Shown: positions 6,283 to 14,907 of the stretch, one piece after another
Position numbering within the stretch: position 1 is the first letter of the stretch
How the letters are laid out: the number at the start of each line of letters is the position of its first letter
Assembly: GCA_024231375.1 (NCBI GenBank)
Contig: JAAEQP010000316.1
Span: 1-15,659 of the forward strand
Direction of reading: 5' to 3'
Length of the DNA: 15,659 nucleotides
Source of the DNA: a bacterium
GTDB taxonomy: Bacteria > Hydrogenedentota > Hydrogenedentia > Hydrogenedentiales > SLHB01
Translations under genes and position numbers: made by a program
Notes under the pieces: model-generated
The model's database searches: none
What the model was told of the DNA's origin: nothing
What the model saw: the letters and a program-made list of their open reading frames with translations, nothing else

Positions 6283-8628
6283 CTATTCCGCCAGAAAGGC
6301 CACTTGGGCGACCGGGTCCAGGGCTGCGTCCGCGACCGCACCCTTCGTTCCGCCGGCGGCGGTGTACGCCTCGGTCACCCGCTGCCAACCGGCCACTGCG
6401 CTGGTATTGTGCAAGGTTGCCGGGCGCGGCGCGATTAGGGCCGCCGCCGTGGCCACGTCGCCAATGCCCCGAATGCAGGGCACCTGGTGCCGGGCCACCC
6501 ACGCGGTATCGTCATCGGGATCGAATCCGTTGGCGTCGACCAATACACGGCCCATGTCGTCGTCCAGCGCGGCTGCCAGCAGGCACCAAAGGCCCGCGTC
6601 GCCTACGCCCGCCACCACCACGTTGCCCGTGGACCACGCACTCTTCTTGGCAAAGGCGGCGGCCGTCAGCACGTCCTGCACGCGGCACGCCGTCGTCGTG
6701 GGGACGAAGGTGTCCGGGAAGTTCTTCTTGATTCGCCTGGCGCGTTTGCCCGGCGCGTGGTGCTCGCCGGTGAGGAACGGGTCGATGGCCACCACGGCCA
6801 TGCCCTTATCCAGCAATCCGCGCACCAAGGGACCCGGCGCGCTGTGCTCAAGGTCGGCCAGTGCTGCCTTGCCCTGTTCATGCACCACCACGGCCACGCG
6901 ATGGACCTCGCTCCCATCACGGGGCTGGTAGACCAACGCTGGGACGGCATCGCCCGCGCCTTCGCGGCTCAGAATCAGGCGGTCGACGGCGAAGGACGGA
7001 TCGTCGACACCGCGGCCCAGCAAACGGGCGGTCACGTTCTCGGGGACGGATGCACCGAGGGCATCGGCCAATGCCGGCCCGTATTCGCTTCGAAACGCCT
7101 TCGCTTCGTCCGCGCTGCCGGGGAGCACGGCGTTCCATTTCGCCTGGATGGCGGCCGTCAGGTTCGCCAGGATTTGCTCACTGCTCAGGGCGTTTTCGGG
7201 CAACTTGCCGTCGGGAAACACCCGCAGGGCCTCAACCGGCTCCATCTCGAACGCGGGTTCGGTGAACTCGGCGTACTTCTCCGGCTCGTGGAGTATCCAT
7301 TTGCCGAAGAACCGGTACACCGCCTGGCGGCTGTCGAGGTTGTAGTTGTGGGGCGCGTCGAAGGGACTGCTGGCCACGCGTTGCTCGGCGTCGTACAACT
7401 CGAAAACACTGCGAATCGCCGGATACTCCACCTCGGGCGTCTTGGTCGTCCAATCACCCGACGCCGACACCATCAACAGCGGTCGTGGCGCGGTCAACGC
7501 GCCAATCTCCATGTTCGACGCGTTCAAGCGCAGAATGGGGGCGTTCTCGCAGATGCAGCCGCCTTGCATGGAATGAGAGATCATGTTGACCGGGGCAGCT
7601 ACTTTCACCCGCGGGTCGATGGCGGTCACGATAAACGTTTGGGTTCCGCCGCCCGACGCGCCGGTGCAGGCGAGCCGGTCCCCGTCGACGAAGGGCAGGT
7701 CCTCCATGAAATCCAATGCGCGGATGCTGGACCAAGTCTGCACCGCGAAAGGATGAATCCCCCACAACTCCAACGCCGCTCGTGCGGCCGGGTCGGCGTC
7801 CTTCTCGCGCCACCCGAAGTTGTGATCGAATTGGAGGCTATCGACGTAGCCGACCATGTCGTAGCTGAAGGCGACCATGCCCATGCGCGCGAACGTGATG
7901 CACCGCGCCGCCACGCAGCCACGCTCTTCATTCACGACACGCCCGTCGCCCCAGTGACCGTGGGGTGTGATGATTCCGGGATACGGCCCATCGCCTACGG
8001 GCCGGTAGAGGTTGCCGGTCATGTAGAAACCGGGGTACGGCTCAAGCCGCACCTTCTCGACCACGTAGTCGTCGTGTTTCGCAACAGGTTCGACGACAGC
8101 ATTCAGGGGCGTGCGCTCGGGCAGGGGAAGAAGGCCGGACGAGACAAGAATCCTGCGCCGCAGACCATCCGCAAACACTTCCCATTCCTCGCGCGATTCG
8201 AACGGTGTCATGCCGAACAGCGTGTTGGTATCGCGTTTGAGCGTCATGCGCACATCGTCGACCGCGACGGGTTCATCCAACACACGCGTAAGGCCCATAG
8301 CGGTCTCGGGATCGAATGCGCGGCTCCCGGTCACGACGATGGCGGCAATGGGACCCTCCAACCCGACGGAGGCAGAGGGAACATCAAAACGCACTGTCCC
8401 CGCTTCAACCCACTTGAACCCTTTGGACCCTTTGTCTGCTTTGATCTTGAGAGACTCGTCTCCGATGGAGACCTTGGCGGCTTCGCGGCGATCAACCCAC
8501 GCCCAGACTCGGTACTTGCCCGCCTCGGCGACGACAAGTGGCCGGTCATCCACTTCGTGAGCGTTCATCCAGACCACGTTTGACCCCTCCCCTGCGCAAA
8601 GAAACGACATGGCAATCATAGTGAGCAT
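6283..8628 (-). CDS. Acetyl-xylan-esterase-like alpha/beta hydrolase with degenerate second domain
   Basis: A 781-residue protein, probably exported (short hydrophobic start MLTMIAMSFLCAG). A beta-rich region (about 15-110, AGKYRVWAWVDRRE then IAAIVVTGSRAFDP) looks like a carbohydrate-binding or jelly-roll module. The first alpha/beta hydrolase domain (about 185-450) resembles acetyl xylan esterase / dienelactone hydrolase-type enzymes: oxyanion region TPHGHWGDGR (221-230), nucleophile S325 in CTGASGGGTQT, acid D392 in SASGDWTTKTPE and base H427 in DAPHNYN. The C-terminal part (about 545-781) repeats the same fold order (VVVHEQG, AVVAIDPF, VVVAGVGDAGLW, IAPRPATLH), but the nucleophile position is G676 and the acid position V744, so it should be inactive. 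The start ATG has GGGAGGA upstream. It shares a message with the phosphoesterase gene 9 bp downstream. Removal of acetyl or similar ester groups from plant or algal polysaccharide is likely; the exact ester is not known. Confidence 0.87.
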   Translation of the reverse strand: MLTMIAMSFLCAGEGSNVVWMNAHEVDDRPLVVAEAGKYRVWAWVDRREAAKVSIGDESLKIKADKGSKGFKWVEAGTVRFDVPSASVGLEGPIAAIVVTGSRAFDPETAMGLTRVLDEPVAVDDVRMTLKRDTNTLFGMTPFESREEWEVFADGLRRRILVSSGLLPLPERTPLNAVVEPVAKHDDYVVEKVRLEPYPGFYMTGNLYRPVGDGPYPGIITPHGHWGDGRVVNEERGCVAARCITFARMGMVAFSYDMVGYVDSLQFDHNFGWREKDADPAARAALELWGIHPFAVQTWSSIRALDFMEDLPFVDGDRLACTGASGGGTQTFIVTAIDPRVKVAAPVNMISHSMQGGCICENAPILRLNASNMEIGALTAPRPLLMVSASGDWTTKTPEVEYPAIRSVFELYDAEQRVASSPFDAPHNYNLDSRQAVYRFFGKWILHEPEKYAEFTEPAFEMEPVEALRVFPDGKLPENALSSEQILANLTAAIQAKWNAVLPGSADEAKAFRSEYGPALADALGASVPENVTARLLGRGVDDPSFAVDRLILSREGAGDAVPALVYQPRDGSEVHRVAVVVHEQGKAALADLEHSAPGPLVRGLLDKGMAVVAIDPFLTGEHHAPGKRARRIKKNFPDTFVPTTTACRVQDVLTAAAFAKKSAWSTGNVVVAGVGDAGLWCLLAAALDDDMGRVLVDANGFDPDDDTAWVARHQVPCIRGIGDVATAAALIAPRPATLHNTSAVAGWQRVTEAYTAAGGTKGAVADAALDPVAQVAFLAE

Positions 8629-8718
8629 CGTGCGTCCTCCCGTGCTTAGTCATGCAAGAATACACGGAGCTTGGCCTTGAAGAGAAGGGGCTCGGATGGA
8701 AGACGGCTCGCCGCCGGT

Positions 8719-9648
8719 CTAGCGGGCGCCGACGAGGCGGCTGAGGATGCCTTTGAGCCCGCGGCGATGGTGGTCGGGGCAGGCGCTTTCGGTGCAGTTC
8801 TTGCAAATGTCCGGGAGCCTGTCGACATCGCCCTCGCGGAGGGTGTCGCGGATGGCCTGGACCTGTTGCCCACGCCACACCTCCTGCACGGTCTGCTTGC
8901 TCAGATCGCCCAGGATGATGGTCCGGTGCCAGTCGACACAGCAAAGCGGCACTTCGCCGTTGAACAGGATCATCATGTCGCGCGAGGGCCGGATGCAGTC
9001 GCCCATGGTGCGCATTTCGTGGGGGTTCAGGTCGCCGGCAGCGTCGATGTTGCCGCCCCGGTTCTCCAGCGCGGACGTGACCAGCCGCACGCCGTGCCGC
9101 TCCCAGAACCGGCGCGTCTCCGGGATCGAGTCTTCGTTCAGCTTGGTCACCACCATGGACACGCGGAAATCCAGCCGCTTGGCGCGCTTGCGCTTGATGA
9201 GCTTCTGCATGGCGATACAGTTCTCGATCACGCGCTCGCTGCTATGACCCATGATCTGCCTGTTCATCTCGGGGTCCAGCGATTGAAGGCTCACCTTCAA
9301 CTGCTTCAGGCCAGCGTCGATCAGCGCCTCGGCGCAATCCTCGGTCAACAGCGTGCCGTTCGAGATGAGCTGGCTCTTGGTAGAGGGGATGCGATCCGTC
9401 ACCAGGCGTACGAAGTCCGCAATACGCTGGTCGGTCAGGGGTTCGTTCATCATGTACAGGCCGATGCGGCGAGGCGGGGTCTGGGCGAGTTCACCGATGA
9501 TCCTGTCGAACAATTCCTCTGGCATCCTGCCGTGGTCAAGGCCCGACTTCAGCACCGAATCGTTCGGACAGAACACGCACCGCGCGTTACAGCCTGCCTG
9601 CGTCTGTATCTGCACCCGGGGCGGTCCGGGTGGCACCTGCACGCTCAT
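8719..9648 (-). CDS. Radical SAM/SPASM domain protein
   Basis: A 309-residue radical SAM enzyme. C20, C24 and C27 (CNARCVFC) bind the [4Fe-4S] cluster that cleaves S-adenosylmethionine. The barrel follows with MNEP (67-70), LISNGTLLTE (94-103) and LKVSLQSLD (117-125). The C-terminal SPASM part (about 216-292) has further cysteines C218, C236, C237, C282, C285 and C290, which would hold one or two auxiliary Fe-S clusters. SPASM proteins modify peptides, proteins, sugars or alcohols; the substrate is unknown here. No small peptide gene or sugar pathway gene is adjacent, so a peptide-modifying role is not supported. The start ATG at 9648 has GAGG 11 bases upstream, slightly far; a GTG two codons in is an alternative. 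A TATACT box at 9736-9741 may drive it. It is 90 bp upstream of the esterase gene on the same strand and could be transcribed with it. Confidence 0.9.
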   Translation of the reverse strand: MSVQVPPGPPRVQIQTQAGCNARCVFCPNDSVLKSGLDHGRMPEELFDRIIGELAQTPPRRIGLYMMNEPLTDQRIADFVRLVTDRIPSTKSQLISNGTLLTEDCAEALIDAGLKQLKVSLQSLDPEMNRQIMGHSSERVIENCIAMQKLIKRKRAKRLDFRVSMVVTKLNEDSIPETRRFWERHGVRLVTSALENRGGNIDAAGDLNPHEMRTMGDCIRPSRDMMILFNGEVPLCCVDWHRTIILGDLSKQTVQEVWRGQQVQAIRDTLREGDVDRLPDICKNCTESACPDHHRRGLKGILSRLVGAR

Positions 9649-9819
9649 CTAGCTTCAATCCTCATGGGAGACCGGCTCACACCAACGCGTCAAGAGGGCT
9701 CCCTGCCGTCAAAACGCGACTTGTCCAAAACGGAGAGTATACCTCGAAATGACGCTGTGGGGCCACTTTTCGCCGCGCATTCTCGTCGCGGGCCTCGACA
9801 TGCAGTGAGCAACGCGGGC
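9649..9819. other. Intergenic region between AsmA-like and radical SAM genes
   Basis: A 171-bp gap between two minus-strand genes. Read on the minus strand it contains GGTATACTCTCC (TATACT at 9736-9741, five of six -10 matches) but no -35 at the right distance. The 8-base direct repeat GCGGGCCT occurs at both edges of the last 30 bases near 9800-9825. I see no convincing terminator or short gene. Confidence 0.4.
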
Positions 9820-12800
9820 CTATTTCAGGATATTCCGTAGCGCCTCGGCGGCCAGACCCTTCAGTTCCTCGATCACGATCTCCTGGCCCGTCTTCGCGCC
9901 GTCCGTCACTTCCCCGGCGATGTTCTCCACGGGTCCGGCGACCAGCGTGACTTTGGGGTCCTCCGGCGGCCCGTGGGCCAGGAACGTGATGCCTCCGAGT
10001 TTCGTGATGTCCTGCACGGTCTTCCCCACCACGGGCACATAGTCCGCCAGACTCGATACGGTCTCAAGGGCATTGAAGTTCACCAGCAGATTCATCTCGG
10101 ATTCCGGGAAGTCGACTGAACCGGTCATGCCGATCAGATACGAAGCGCCCTGGAGTTTGAAGTGCTCCACGTTCAGCACGCCGTTGGTCATGACCGCCTT
10201 GCCCTGGCACAGGTCATACACCAACCCTTCATCGCGAAGCGAGGGGAGACGCAACCGGGTGATCTCCGTGGCCCGGTACACAGTCAACAGCTTCGTCGCC
10301 AAGCCAAGCGTTCCAAGCGACCCATTCTTCCCGGTGAAGACCATCGATCCCTGTGCGCCCCGATAGGCGTCCGGTCCGCCCGCGATCGGCACGCGCAGTT
10401 TCACGTCGCCGGTCAACGCGCCCGTCAGGTTGCGCGTCGTCTCGAACGCCAATTCGTCAATGAACCGCGCGTCGATCCCCGCCAGCTTGAGGTCCACATC
10501 CACGAAGCCCGGCTGTTCTCCTTTGCTCGAGGCGATCCTGATAACACCGGTTGCGCTGCCGGTATACGGCCGCAGTTCGAGGATGTCCGCGGTCACGCCG
10601 GTGTCGTTGACGTGGACCTGAGCGAGCACGTTCGACGCCTGGGCGCGGCGGTACAGCAGCCGTTGCACTTCGACGGCAAATTCCGCGGTGAACGGACGGT
10701 CCTCGCCGCGGGCCGCGGCCACTGCTGGGGCGCCAACCTCAGGTGTCTCGTCAGATTCGCCCAACAGGGTGTTGACAGCTTCCACGAGCGCCGACACCCC
10801 GTCGATGTCCAACTGCTCGCCCTTGATGGCGCCTTCCCATCGGCTCCCGCGCCCCGTGGCGTTCACCACCACGCGGCTGTTCGCGCCGTTCACCGACAGA
10901 CCTGTCACGTTCCACACGTCACCCCGACAGGACACGACGCCGGACGCCTGGTCGATGCCGGCCTCGGGGCTCAAGGGCACGCGGGCATTGGCGAGATCCA
11001 ATCTGAGTTCCAGCGGCGATGTTGCCAGCGTACCGCGCACTTGTCCGCCCGCCTGCAAGCCACCGTGAAACAGCGGCGTCATCCGGCCAAGGTCGAGATT
11101 CAGGTTGTCGATGCGGAACCGGTCGCCGTCGAATCGCCCTTCAATCGCCTGGGTCAGGCACTTCACATGCACCGTACGCGGCGTCCAACCATCGGCGGTG
11201 ATAGCGCCACGCACATCCACCGTGGTGCTGTCGCCGGGTTGCTTGGACACGTGTTGTCCCACATCCACCTGGCACGCCGTCAGGTCAGCGGCGACGGAAA
11301 ACGCCGGCGCGTCCCCGGGACGCAACACACGGACCCGCGCGTTGCCGTCGCCCGACAGGTTCGCGGGCGAGGCCTTCGCGAGCACCGCGATGGGCACGTC
11401 GGTCTTCACATCCAGCGCGCCCAAGGCATAGCTGGCGTCGGGTTCACCCGCGGGGCGGGCCAAGGTCAGGGCGATGTCCGCGGCCGGGGCCGCGTCGCGT
11501 ACTGCCGTGATGCGGATGTCGCGCGTCTTGGCCGACGGAAGGGCAACGGCCACATTGAAGGAGGACTGGCCGTACGCGGCGAGCAGCTCAGGCGCAATCT
11601 CGGCAGCGGCCCCGTCTGTCGGAAGCGGCAACGCCATCGCCGCCAGATCCGCGCGGACATCGCCGGTCCATTCGGCCGCGCTCACCCGGTACCGGCCCGA
11701 GGACACGACCCGTCCCAGCCGTTCGGACTGCGCTTCCACACGCGTCTCCACGGCGTCGGGCACCGCGCGGAAGTCGATTCGTAACGGTTCCACACGGTCC
11801 TGCCAATTCTCAGTTGCAACAACGACCCGCCCATCCTGCAAGGTGCCCTCAATCGAGAAATCCGTCGGCAACCCGCCTTCCGGCGCAGGGAAGGTACCCC
11901 GGACGTGGTCCAGGCGAATCGTGCCGCCCAGGTCGCTGACGGCATCCGTCGACACGAACCCAGCGAACCGTTCGCGGGTCAGTTTCACGTCGCCTGCGAG
12001 GTCGACGCGCACGGATTGGTCGTCCAAGTTGGGGATGAGCGTGCCTCGCAGCGCCAATCCGGGCGACGTCAGTTCGGTCAGGGTGAATACGCCTTCCCGC
12101 GCCACCAGGCTGCCCTGAATGTCGCTGAATGCCGCCGAACCGTCCGTCACGGTCAGGTGTACGCCTTGGAATCGGGCGCTGCCATCCGACACCGCCATCA
12201 GCCCGCCGGGGGTCTTTCCCACAACCAGATCGGTGCCCTCGAGGCGTGCGTCAGGATCGACGCGGACCGAGAAGGACCCAGGCGGGTTCAGTGCCAGCAG
12301 GGTCTCGATCCCTACCGCCGAAACCTCCAACGTAGGCACGCGCACGGCCCAGTCGTCCGACGCGGTCCATGAACCTTCGGCCGTCAGGGCAACACCGTCA
12401 GAAGTCCACTGCCATTGGTCGAAGGACACCGTCCCGTCTTCCACAACGGCGTGGCCCGTGAATGTCGAGGCCAGGGACCGCAAGTCCACCGGGCCTTTGG
12501 CGACCGGCGTTGCGCTGCCGTCGATGCCGAGTTCGATGCGGCTGCCCGACGGCGCGTTCACGACCACCACGCCATCCAGCAGTGCGGGAGGCATGTCGGG
12601 GATTTGGACTAACGTATCCGCGGCGATATCCTCCAGGCGCACCTCGCCGGTCACGCTGGCGCTGGTGCCGTCCACGCCGGGACGCGCTATCGTAAGGATA
12701 CCGTCCACAAGCGCCTCGACCCCGTAGCGAGGCATGCGGCCTTTGAAGGCGGCGCCGATCTCATCCGTGATGGGATTGGTCACGGTCACGTCCGCCACGA

Positions 12801-13353
12801 GCGCTTCACCCTCGCGCCCCGCCAGGTACAGACGGCCACGCTTTGTACGGATCTGGTCCAGCACCACCGTGAACCCGCCGCCTTCTGGCTCGCCTTCCTC
12901 CTCACCAGCGGCCTCTTCTTCGTCGTCGTCGCGGCCCATGGCCTGGAACCGGTCACTGGTCTCCGGCATCGCCTCGGGGAAGGTGACTTCCAGGTCTTTG
13001 ATGATGACGTCGGTGACATGCGCGGTGCGTTGGAACAGGGCGGTCGGTTCGAAGTAGATGCTCACCTTGTCGGCCAGGGCCTTGAAGTCACCCTCGCCCA
13101 CGGCCACGTCGTGGACCTCCACGCGCGGGGTGGGCAGGAAGGCCAGTTCCAACCGGCCGATGGTCGCGGGTAGACCCGTGGAGCGTTCGATGGACGCGAT
13201 CACCGAGGCCCGGTGCCGGTCCACATCGAGGACACGTTCCGCCACTTCCACCACGATCAGCACGATGACCAGCAGGATGGCGAGGGCAATAAGCCAGCGT
13301 CGCAGTCTGCGGCGCGGCTTGGCATTCTTGGGCTGTTGTTCAGTGGTGCTCAT
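9820..13353 (-). CDS. AsmA-like membrane-anchored envelope protein
   Basis: A 1177-residue protein with a basic N-terminus (RRRLRR, 14-19), one membrane segment (about 20-36, [17 protein letters not shown]) and a long periplasmic beta-rich region. The start [25 protein letters not shown] (47-70) is the AsmA-type entry: after the membrane helix, an amphipathic helix and first strands of a beta groove. Many short repeating strands follow, and the last 230 residues ([13 protein letters not shown], then [14 protein letters not shown] and [18 protein letters not shown]) match AsmA C-terminal domains. Members of this superfamily (AsmA, TamB, YhdP) span the periplasm and are thought to move phospholipids or aid outer-membrane assembly. 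An unusual acidic, glycine-rich insert sits at 141-160 ([17 protein letters not shown]). The ATG has TAGGAG five bases upstream. The gene is alone, with a divergent ferredoxin gene upstream. This implies an outer membrane in the host. Exact cargo unknown. Confidence 0.88.
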   Translation of the reverse strand: MSTTEQQPKNAKPRRRLRRWLIALAILLVIVLIVVEVAERVLDVDRHRASVIASIERSTGLPATIGRLELAFLPTPRVEVHDVAVGEGDFKALADKVSIYFEPTALFQRTAHVTDVIIKDLEVTFPEAMPETSDRFQAMGRDDDEEEAAGEEEGEPEGGGFTVVLDQIRTKRGRLYLAGREGEALVADVTVTNPITDEIGAAFKGRMPRYGVEALVDGILTIARPGVDGTSASVTGEVRLEDIAADTLVQIPDMPPALLDGVVVVNAPSGSRIELGIDGSATPVAKGPVDLRSLASTFTGHAVVEDGTVSFDQWQWTSDGVALTAEGSWTASDDWAVRVPTLEVSAVGIETLLALNPPGSFSVRVDPDARLEGTDLVVGKTPGGLMAVSDGSARFQGVHLTVTDGSAAFSDIQGSLVAREGVFTLTELTSPGLALRGTLIPNLDDQSVRVDLAGDVKLTRERFAGFVSTDAVSDLGGTIRLDHVRGTFPAPEGGLPTDFSIEGTLQDGRVVVATENWQDRVEPLRIDFRAVPDAVETRVEAQSERLGRVVSSGRYRVSAAEWTGDVRADLAAMALPLPTDGAAAEIAPELLAAYGQSSFNVAVALPSAKTRDIRITAVRDAAPAADIALTLARPAGEPDASYALGALDVKTDVPIAVLAKASPANLSGDGNARVRVLRPGDAPAFSVAADLTACQVDVGQHVSKQPGDSTTVDVRGAITADGWTPRTVHVKCLTQAIEGRFDGDRFRIDNLNLDLGRMTPLFHGGLQAGGQVRGTLATSPLELRLDLANARVPLSPEAGIDQASGVVSCRGDVWNVTGLSVNGANSRVVVNATGRGSRWEGAIKGEQLDIDGVSALVEAVNTLLGESDETPEVGAPAVAAARGEDRPFTAEFAVEVQRLLYRRAQASNVLAQVHVNDTGVTADILELRPYTGSATGVIRIASSKGEQPGFVDVDLKLAGIDARFIDELAFETTRNLTGALTGDVKLRVPIAGGPDAYRGAQGSMVFTGKNGSLGTLGLATKLLTVYRATEITRLRLPSLRDEGLVYDLCQGKAVMTNGVLNVEHFKLQGASYLIGMTGSVDFPESEMNLLVNFNALETVSSLADYVPVVGKTVQDITKLGGITFLAHGPPEDPKVTLVAGPVENIAGEVTDGAKTGQEIVIEELKGLAAEALRNILK

Positions 13354-13466
13354 GGGACTCCTACAGGAAGTGTATCACGCCACGCGGCGGTTGCGCCGCA
13401 TGGTGTTGCCGCATGTCTATGTAATGCCGCCGGAGGCTCAGATGTTCCGTCTTTCACCCGCGGAAT

Positions 13467-13485
13467 AGGCGCCGGTCCGGCGCCT
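13467..13485. repeat. Perfect 19-base palindrome in divergent region
   Basis: Nine bases, AGGCGCCGG, are followed by a single T and their exact reverse complement CCGGCGCCT. Neither strand has a T-run after it, so it is not an intrinsic terminator. It lies 50 bases before the TTGACA box and 114 bases from the AsmA-like start, which suits a regulator site serving one or both divergent genes. It could equally be a hairpin in a leader RNA. Confidence 0.6.
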
Positions 13486-13534
13486 GTTAGGCTGCAACGT
13501 ACCCTGCGCCACGGGCACCACAAACCCGACGCGC

Positions 13535-13563
13535 TTGACATGGCAAAGCGTGGAGTGTTAAGC
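13535..13563 (+). promoter_or_regulatory. Candidate promoter of the ferredoxin gene
   Basis: A perfect TTGACA (13535-13540) is followed after 16-17 bases by GTTAAG/TTAAGC, a weak -10. The start would be near 13570, about 35 bases before the ATG at 13606, and the AGGAG ribosome binding site (13593-13597) lies in the leader. The -35 is strong and the -10 weak. Confidence 0.4.
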
Positions 13564-13605
13564 GTAAGCCCCAAGCGAAGGGATTGGTTCACAGGAGATC
13601 GTTTC

Positions 13606-13953
13606 ATGACCCATGTCGTCACCGAGCCGTGCATCAAGTGCAAGTTCACCGATTGTGTGGCCGTTTGCCCCGTGGACTGCTTCCACGAGGGCGCCAATAT
13701 GCTCGTCATCAATCCCGACGAGTGCATCGATTGCGGCGCCTGCGTGGACGAATGTCCCGTCAGCGCCATCTATCCGGAAGAGGATCTGCCCGAGAAGTGG
13801 CAGGATTTCATGGATCTCAACATCCAGTACTCCGAAGTGTGGCCCATTATCAATGAAGGTCAGGAGCAGCTGGATACGGCCGAGGAATTCGAGGAGGTGG
13901 AGAACAAGCTTCATCTGCTGGACCCCGAGCCAGCGGAACAGAAAGAAAGCTGA
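13606..13953 (+). CDS. fdxA: 7Fe-type ferredoxin ([3Fe-4S][4Fe-4S])
   Basis: A 115-residue soluble electron carrier of the Azotobacter ferredoxin I type. Nine cysteines fall at exactly the FdI spacing shifted by one: C9, C17 and C50 fit the [3Fe-4S] ligands, and C21, C40, C43 and C46 the [4Fe-4S] ligands, with C12 and C25 as the two extra cysteines. The pattern [18 protein letters not shown] and [12 protein letters not shown] is plain. The acidic tail (about 70-115), including the FdI-like stretch SEVWPIINE, is the usual C-terminal extension, so the length is normal. It probably serves general redox reactions; the low-potential partner is not shown by its neighbours. The ATG at 13606 is supported by AGGAG eight bases upstream and by the conserved N-terminus MTHVVTEPC. 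It converges on the ATP-grasp gene with an 18-bp gap, and its terminator lies inside that gene. Confidence 0.96.
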   Translation: MTHVVTEPCIKCKFTDCVAVCPVDCFHEGANMLVINPDECIDCGACVDECPVSAIYPEEDLPEKWQDFMDLNIQYSEVWPIINEGQEQLDTAEEFEEVENKLHLLDPEPAEQKES

Positions 13954-13971
13954 CCACGCGCGCGGCCGATG

Positions 13972-14895
13972 TCAGGCCCGATCCCTCAATAGCAGTTGTG
14001 CAAGTGGACCGGCCACATCCTGGCCGGTCTTTTTCTCGAATACGGCAAACATGGGCGACGGATTGCACTCGAGCACCACGAAGCCGTCCTTGCCTCGAAT
14101 CAGGTCCACGCCGGTGAATGGCATACCGCAGGCTTGGGCCGCCGCGATGGCCGCGCGACGTTCATCCGGCGTCAGCCGTGTGGGGACCACATCCTGCTCA
14201 TCGCGCCGATAATCCAACTCGGGCGAGTGTATCTCGGCGGACGCAACCACGCGACGCCCAACTACATACGCACGCACCGCCACCCCTTCGACGAGTTCCT
14301 GGAACAGAACCGGCGCAGTAGCCAGGCTCGCCAGCCGGTCGGACTTCAGGTCGGCTCGTTCCAGCCGCTGCACGGTCGCCCCACCCGCCAAGGGTTTGTA
14401 CACCACCTCGCCCACGTCCCGCGCGAACCGTTTGACGGCAGCGGGGTCGTTGGTGGCCAGGGTACGCGGCACGGGGAGCCCCGCATTGCGCAACAACTCC
14501 AATTGAAAGGGTTTGCGGCTGTGCTGGGCGTTGGCTTCGAGTGTGTTTACGATGCGTACGCCCCGATGACGGAGGGATTCGAGGACGGACGCCAGAAAGG
14601 CGCGTTTCTCTTCGAATTGGGCGAGGAGCCCGTGGGGACGGGTCCTCAGGTCGTTCTTAGAACCGGGCATCAGGGGGCTGCAGTACAGTCCACGCACATA
14701 CACGGCCTTCGGAAAGGGTAGCTTCCTACGGGCCAGGTGTAGGTCGCCATCACGGAAGGTGAGTGGGGTGTGCTGAGGAAAAGCACGCGTATTGCATGGG
14801 ACCACTCGCCCGCCTGATGCCCGGAGTGCGGCACGTACCCGCTTCACTTGCGGGTCATCGGGATCGCCCAGAATGAGTATGGCGCTCAACGCCAA
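13972..14895 (-). CDS. RimK/MvdD-type ATP-grasp ligase, probable graspetide synthetase
   Basis: A 307-residue ATP-grasp enzyme that would activate a carboxylate as acyl phosphate and join it to a hydroxyl or amine. The N-terminal preATP-grasp part ends near 125. The ATP-grasp fold has VVYKPLAGGAT (164-174; K167 for ATP), LFQELVEG (197-204), VRAYVVG (207-213) and GVDLI...GFVVLECNPSPMF (262-283), with D264, E276 and N278 as likely Mg ligands. Length and motif order match RimK-like ligases and the microviridin/plesiocin macrocyclases. The neighbour 12 bp upstream encodes a 59-residue peptide with two TTxxxxEE cores, the substrate type of plesiocin synthetase PsnB, so I infer that it forms Thr-Glu side-chain esters. 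The start is TTG (14893-14895) with GAGG four bases before it; a second TTG two codons in is ten bases from GAGG. No ATG is available near the N-terminus. An ordinary glutamate-type ligase is the alternative. Confidence 0.85.
   Translation of the reverse strand: MALSAILILGDPDDPQVKRVRAALRASGGRVVPCNTRAFPQHTPLTFRDGDLHLARRKLPFPKAVYVRGLYCSPLMPGSKNDLRTRPHGLLAQFEEKRAFLASVLESLRHRGVRIVNTLEANAQHSRKPFQLELLRNAGLPVPRTLATNDPAAVKRFARDVGEVVYKPLAGGATVQRLERADLKSDRLASLATAPVLFQELVEGVAVRAYVVGRRVVASAEIHSPELDYRRDEQDVVPTRLTPDERRAAIAAAQACGMPFTGVDLIRGKDGFVVLECNPSPMFAVFEKKTGQDVAGPLAQLLLRDRA
14007..14034 (+). terminator. Intrinsic terminator of the ferredoxin gene, inside the convergent ligase gene
   Basis: GACCGGCCA (14007-14015) and TGGCCGGTC (14021-14029) form a perfect 9-bp stem with a 5-base loop CATCC, followed on the plus strand by TTTTTT-like sequence (TTTTTC from 14030). 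It begins 54 bases after the ferredoxin stop. The same bases encode residues of the C-terminal part of the ATP-grasp ligase on the minus strand (EKKTGQDVAGP), so the site serves both genes. Confidence 0.87.
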
Positions 14896-14907
14896 CCAAC
14901 CTCGCGG

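Larger units (their letters stand above)
13354..13605. other. Divergent region between AsmA-like and ferredoxin genes
   Basis: A 252-bp gap between the minus-strand AsmA-like gene and the plus-strand ferredoxin gene. It holds a 19-base perfect palindrome (13467-13485), a TTGACA box (13535-13540) for the ferredoxin gene and a weaker 6-bp inverted repeat at 13384-13399. The region has no plausible short gene; the open frame running into the ferredoxin from 13213 is a shadow of the AsmA-like gene on the other strand. Confidence 0.55.

Noticed and set aside
6487..8583. 698-codon open frame on the plus strand opposite the esterase
   Set aside because: It is antisense to a gene with clear catalytic motifs; its translation is rich in Arg, His and Val with no recognisable domain, as expected for a shadow frame in GC-rich DNA.
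8719..9648. Radical SAM/SPASM protein as a partner of the graspetide genes
   Set aside because: It lies more than 4 kb away, separated by the AsmA-like and ferredoxin genes, with no small peptide gene beside it; plesiocin-type peptides need no radical SAM enzyme.
13213..13605. Upstream extension of the ferredoxin to 246 residues
   Set aside because: The extra part is antisense to the AsmA-like gene and to the divergent promoter region; the ATG at 13606 has a good ribosome binding site and matches the conserved ferredoxin N-terminus.
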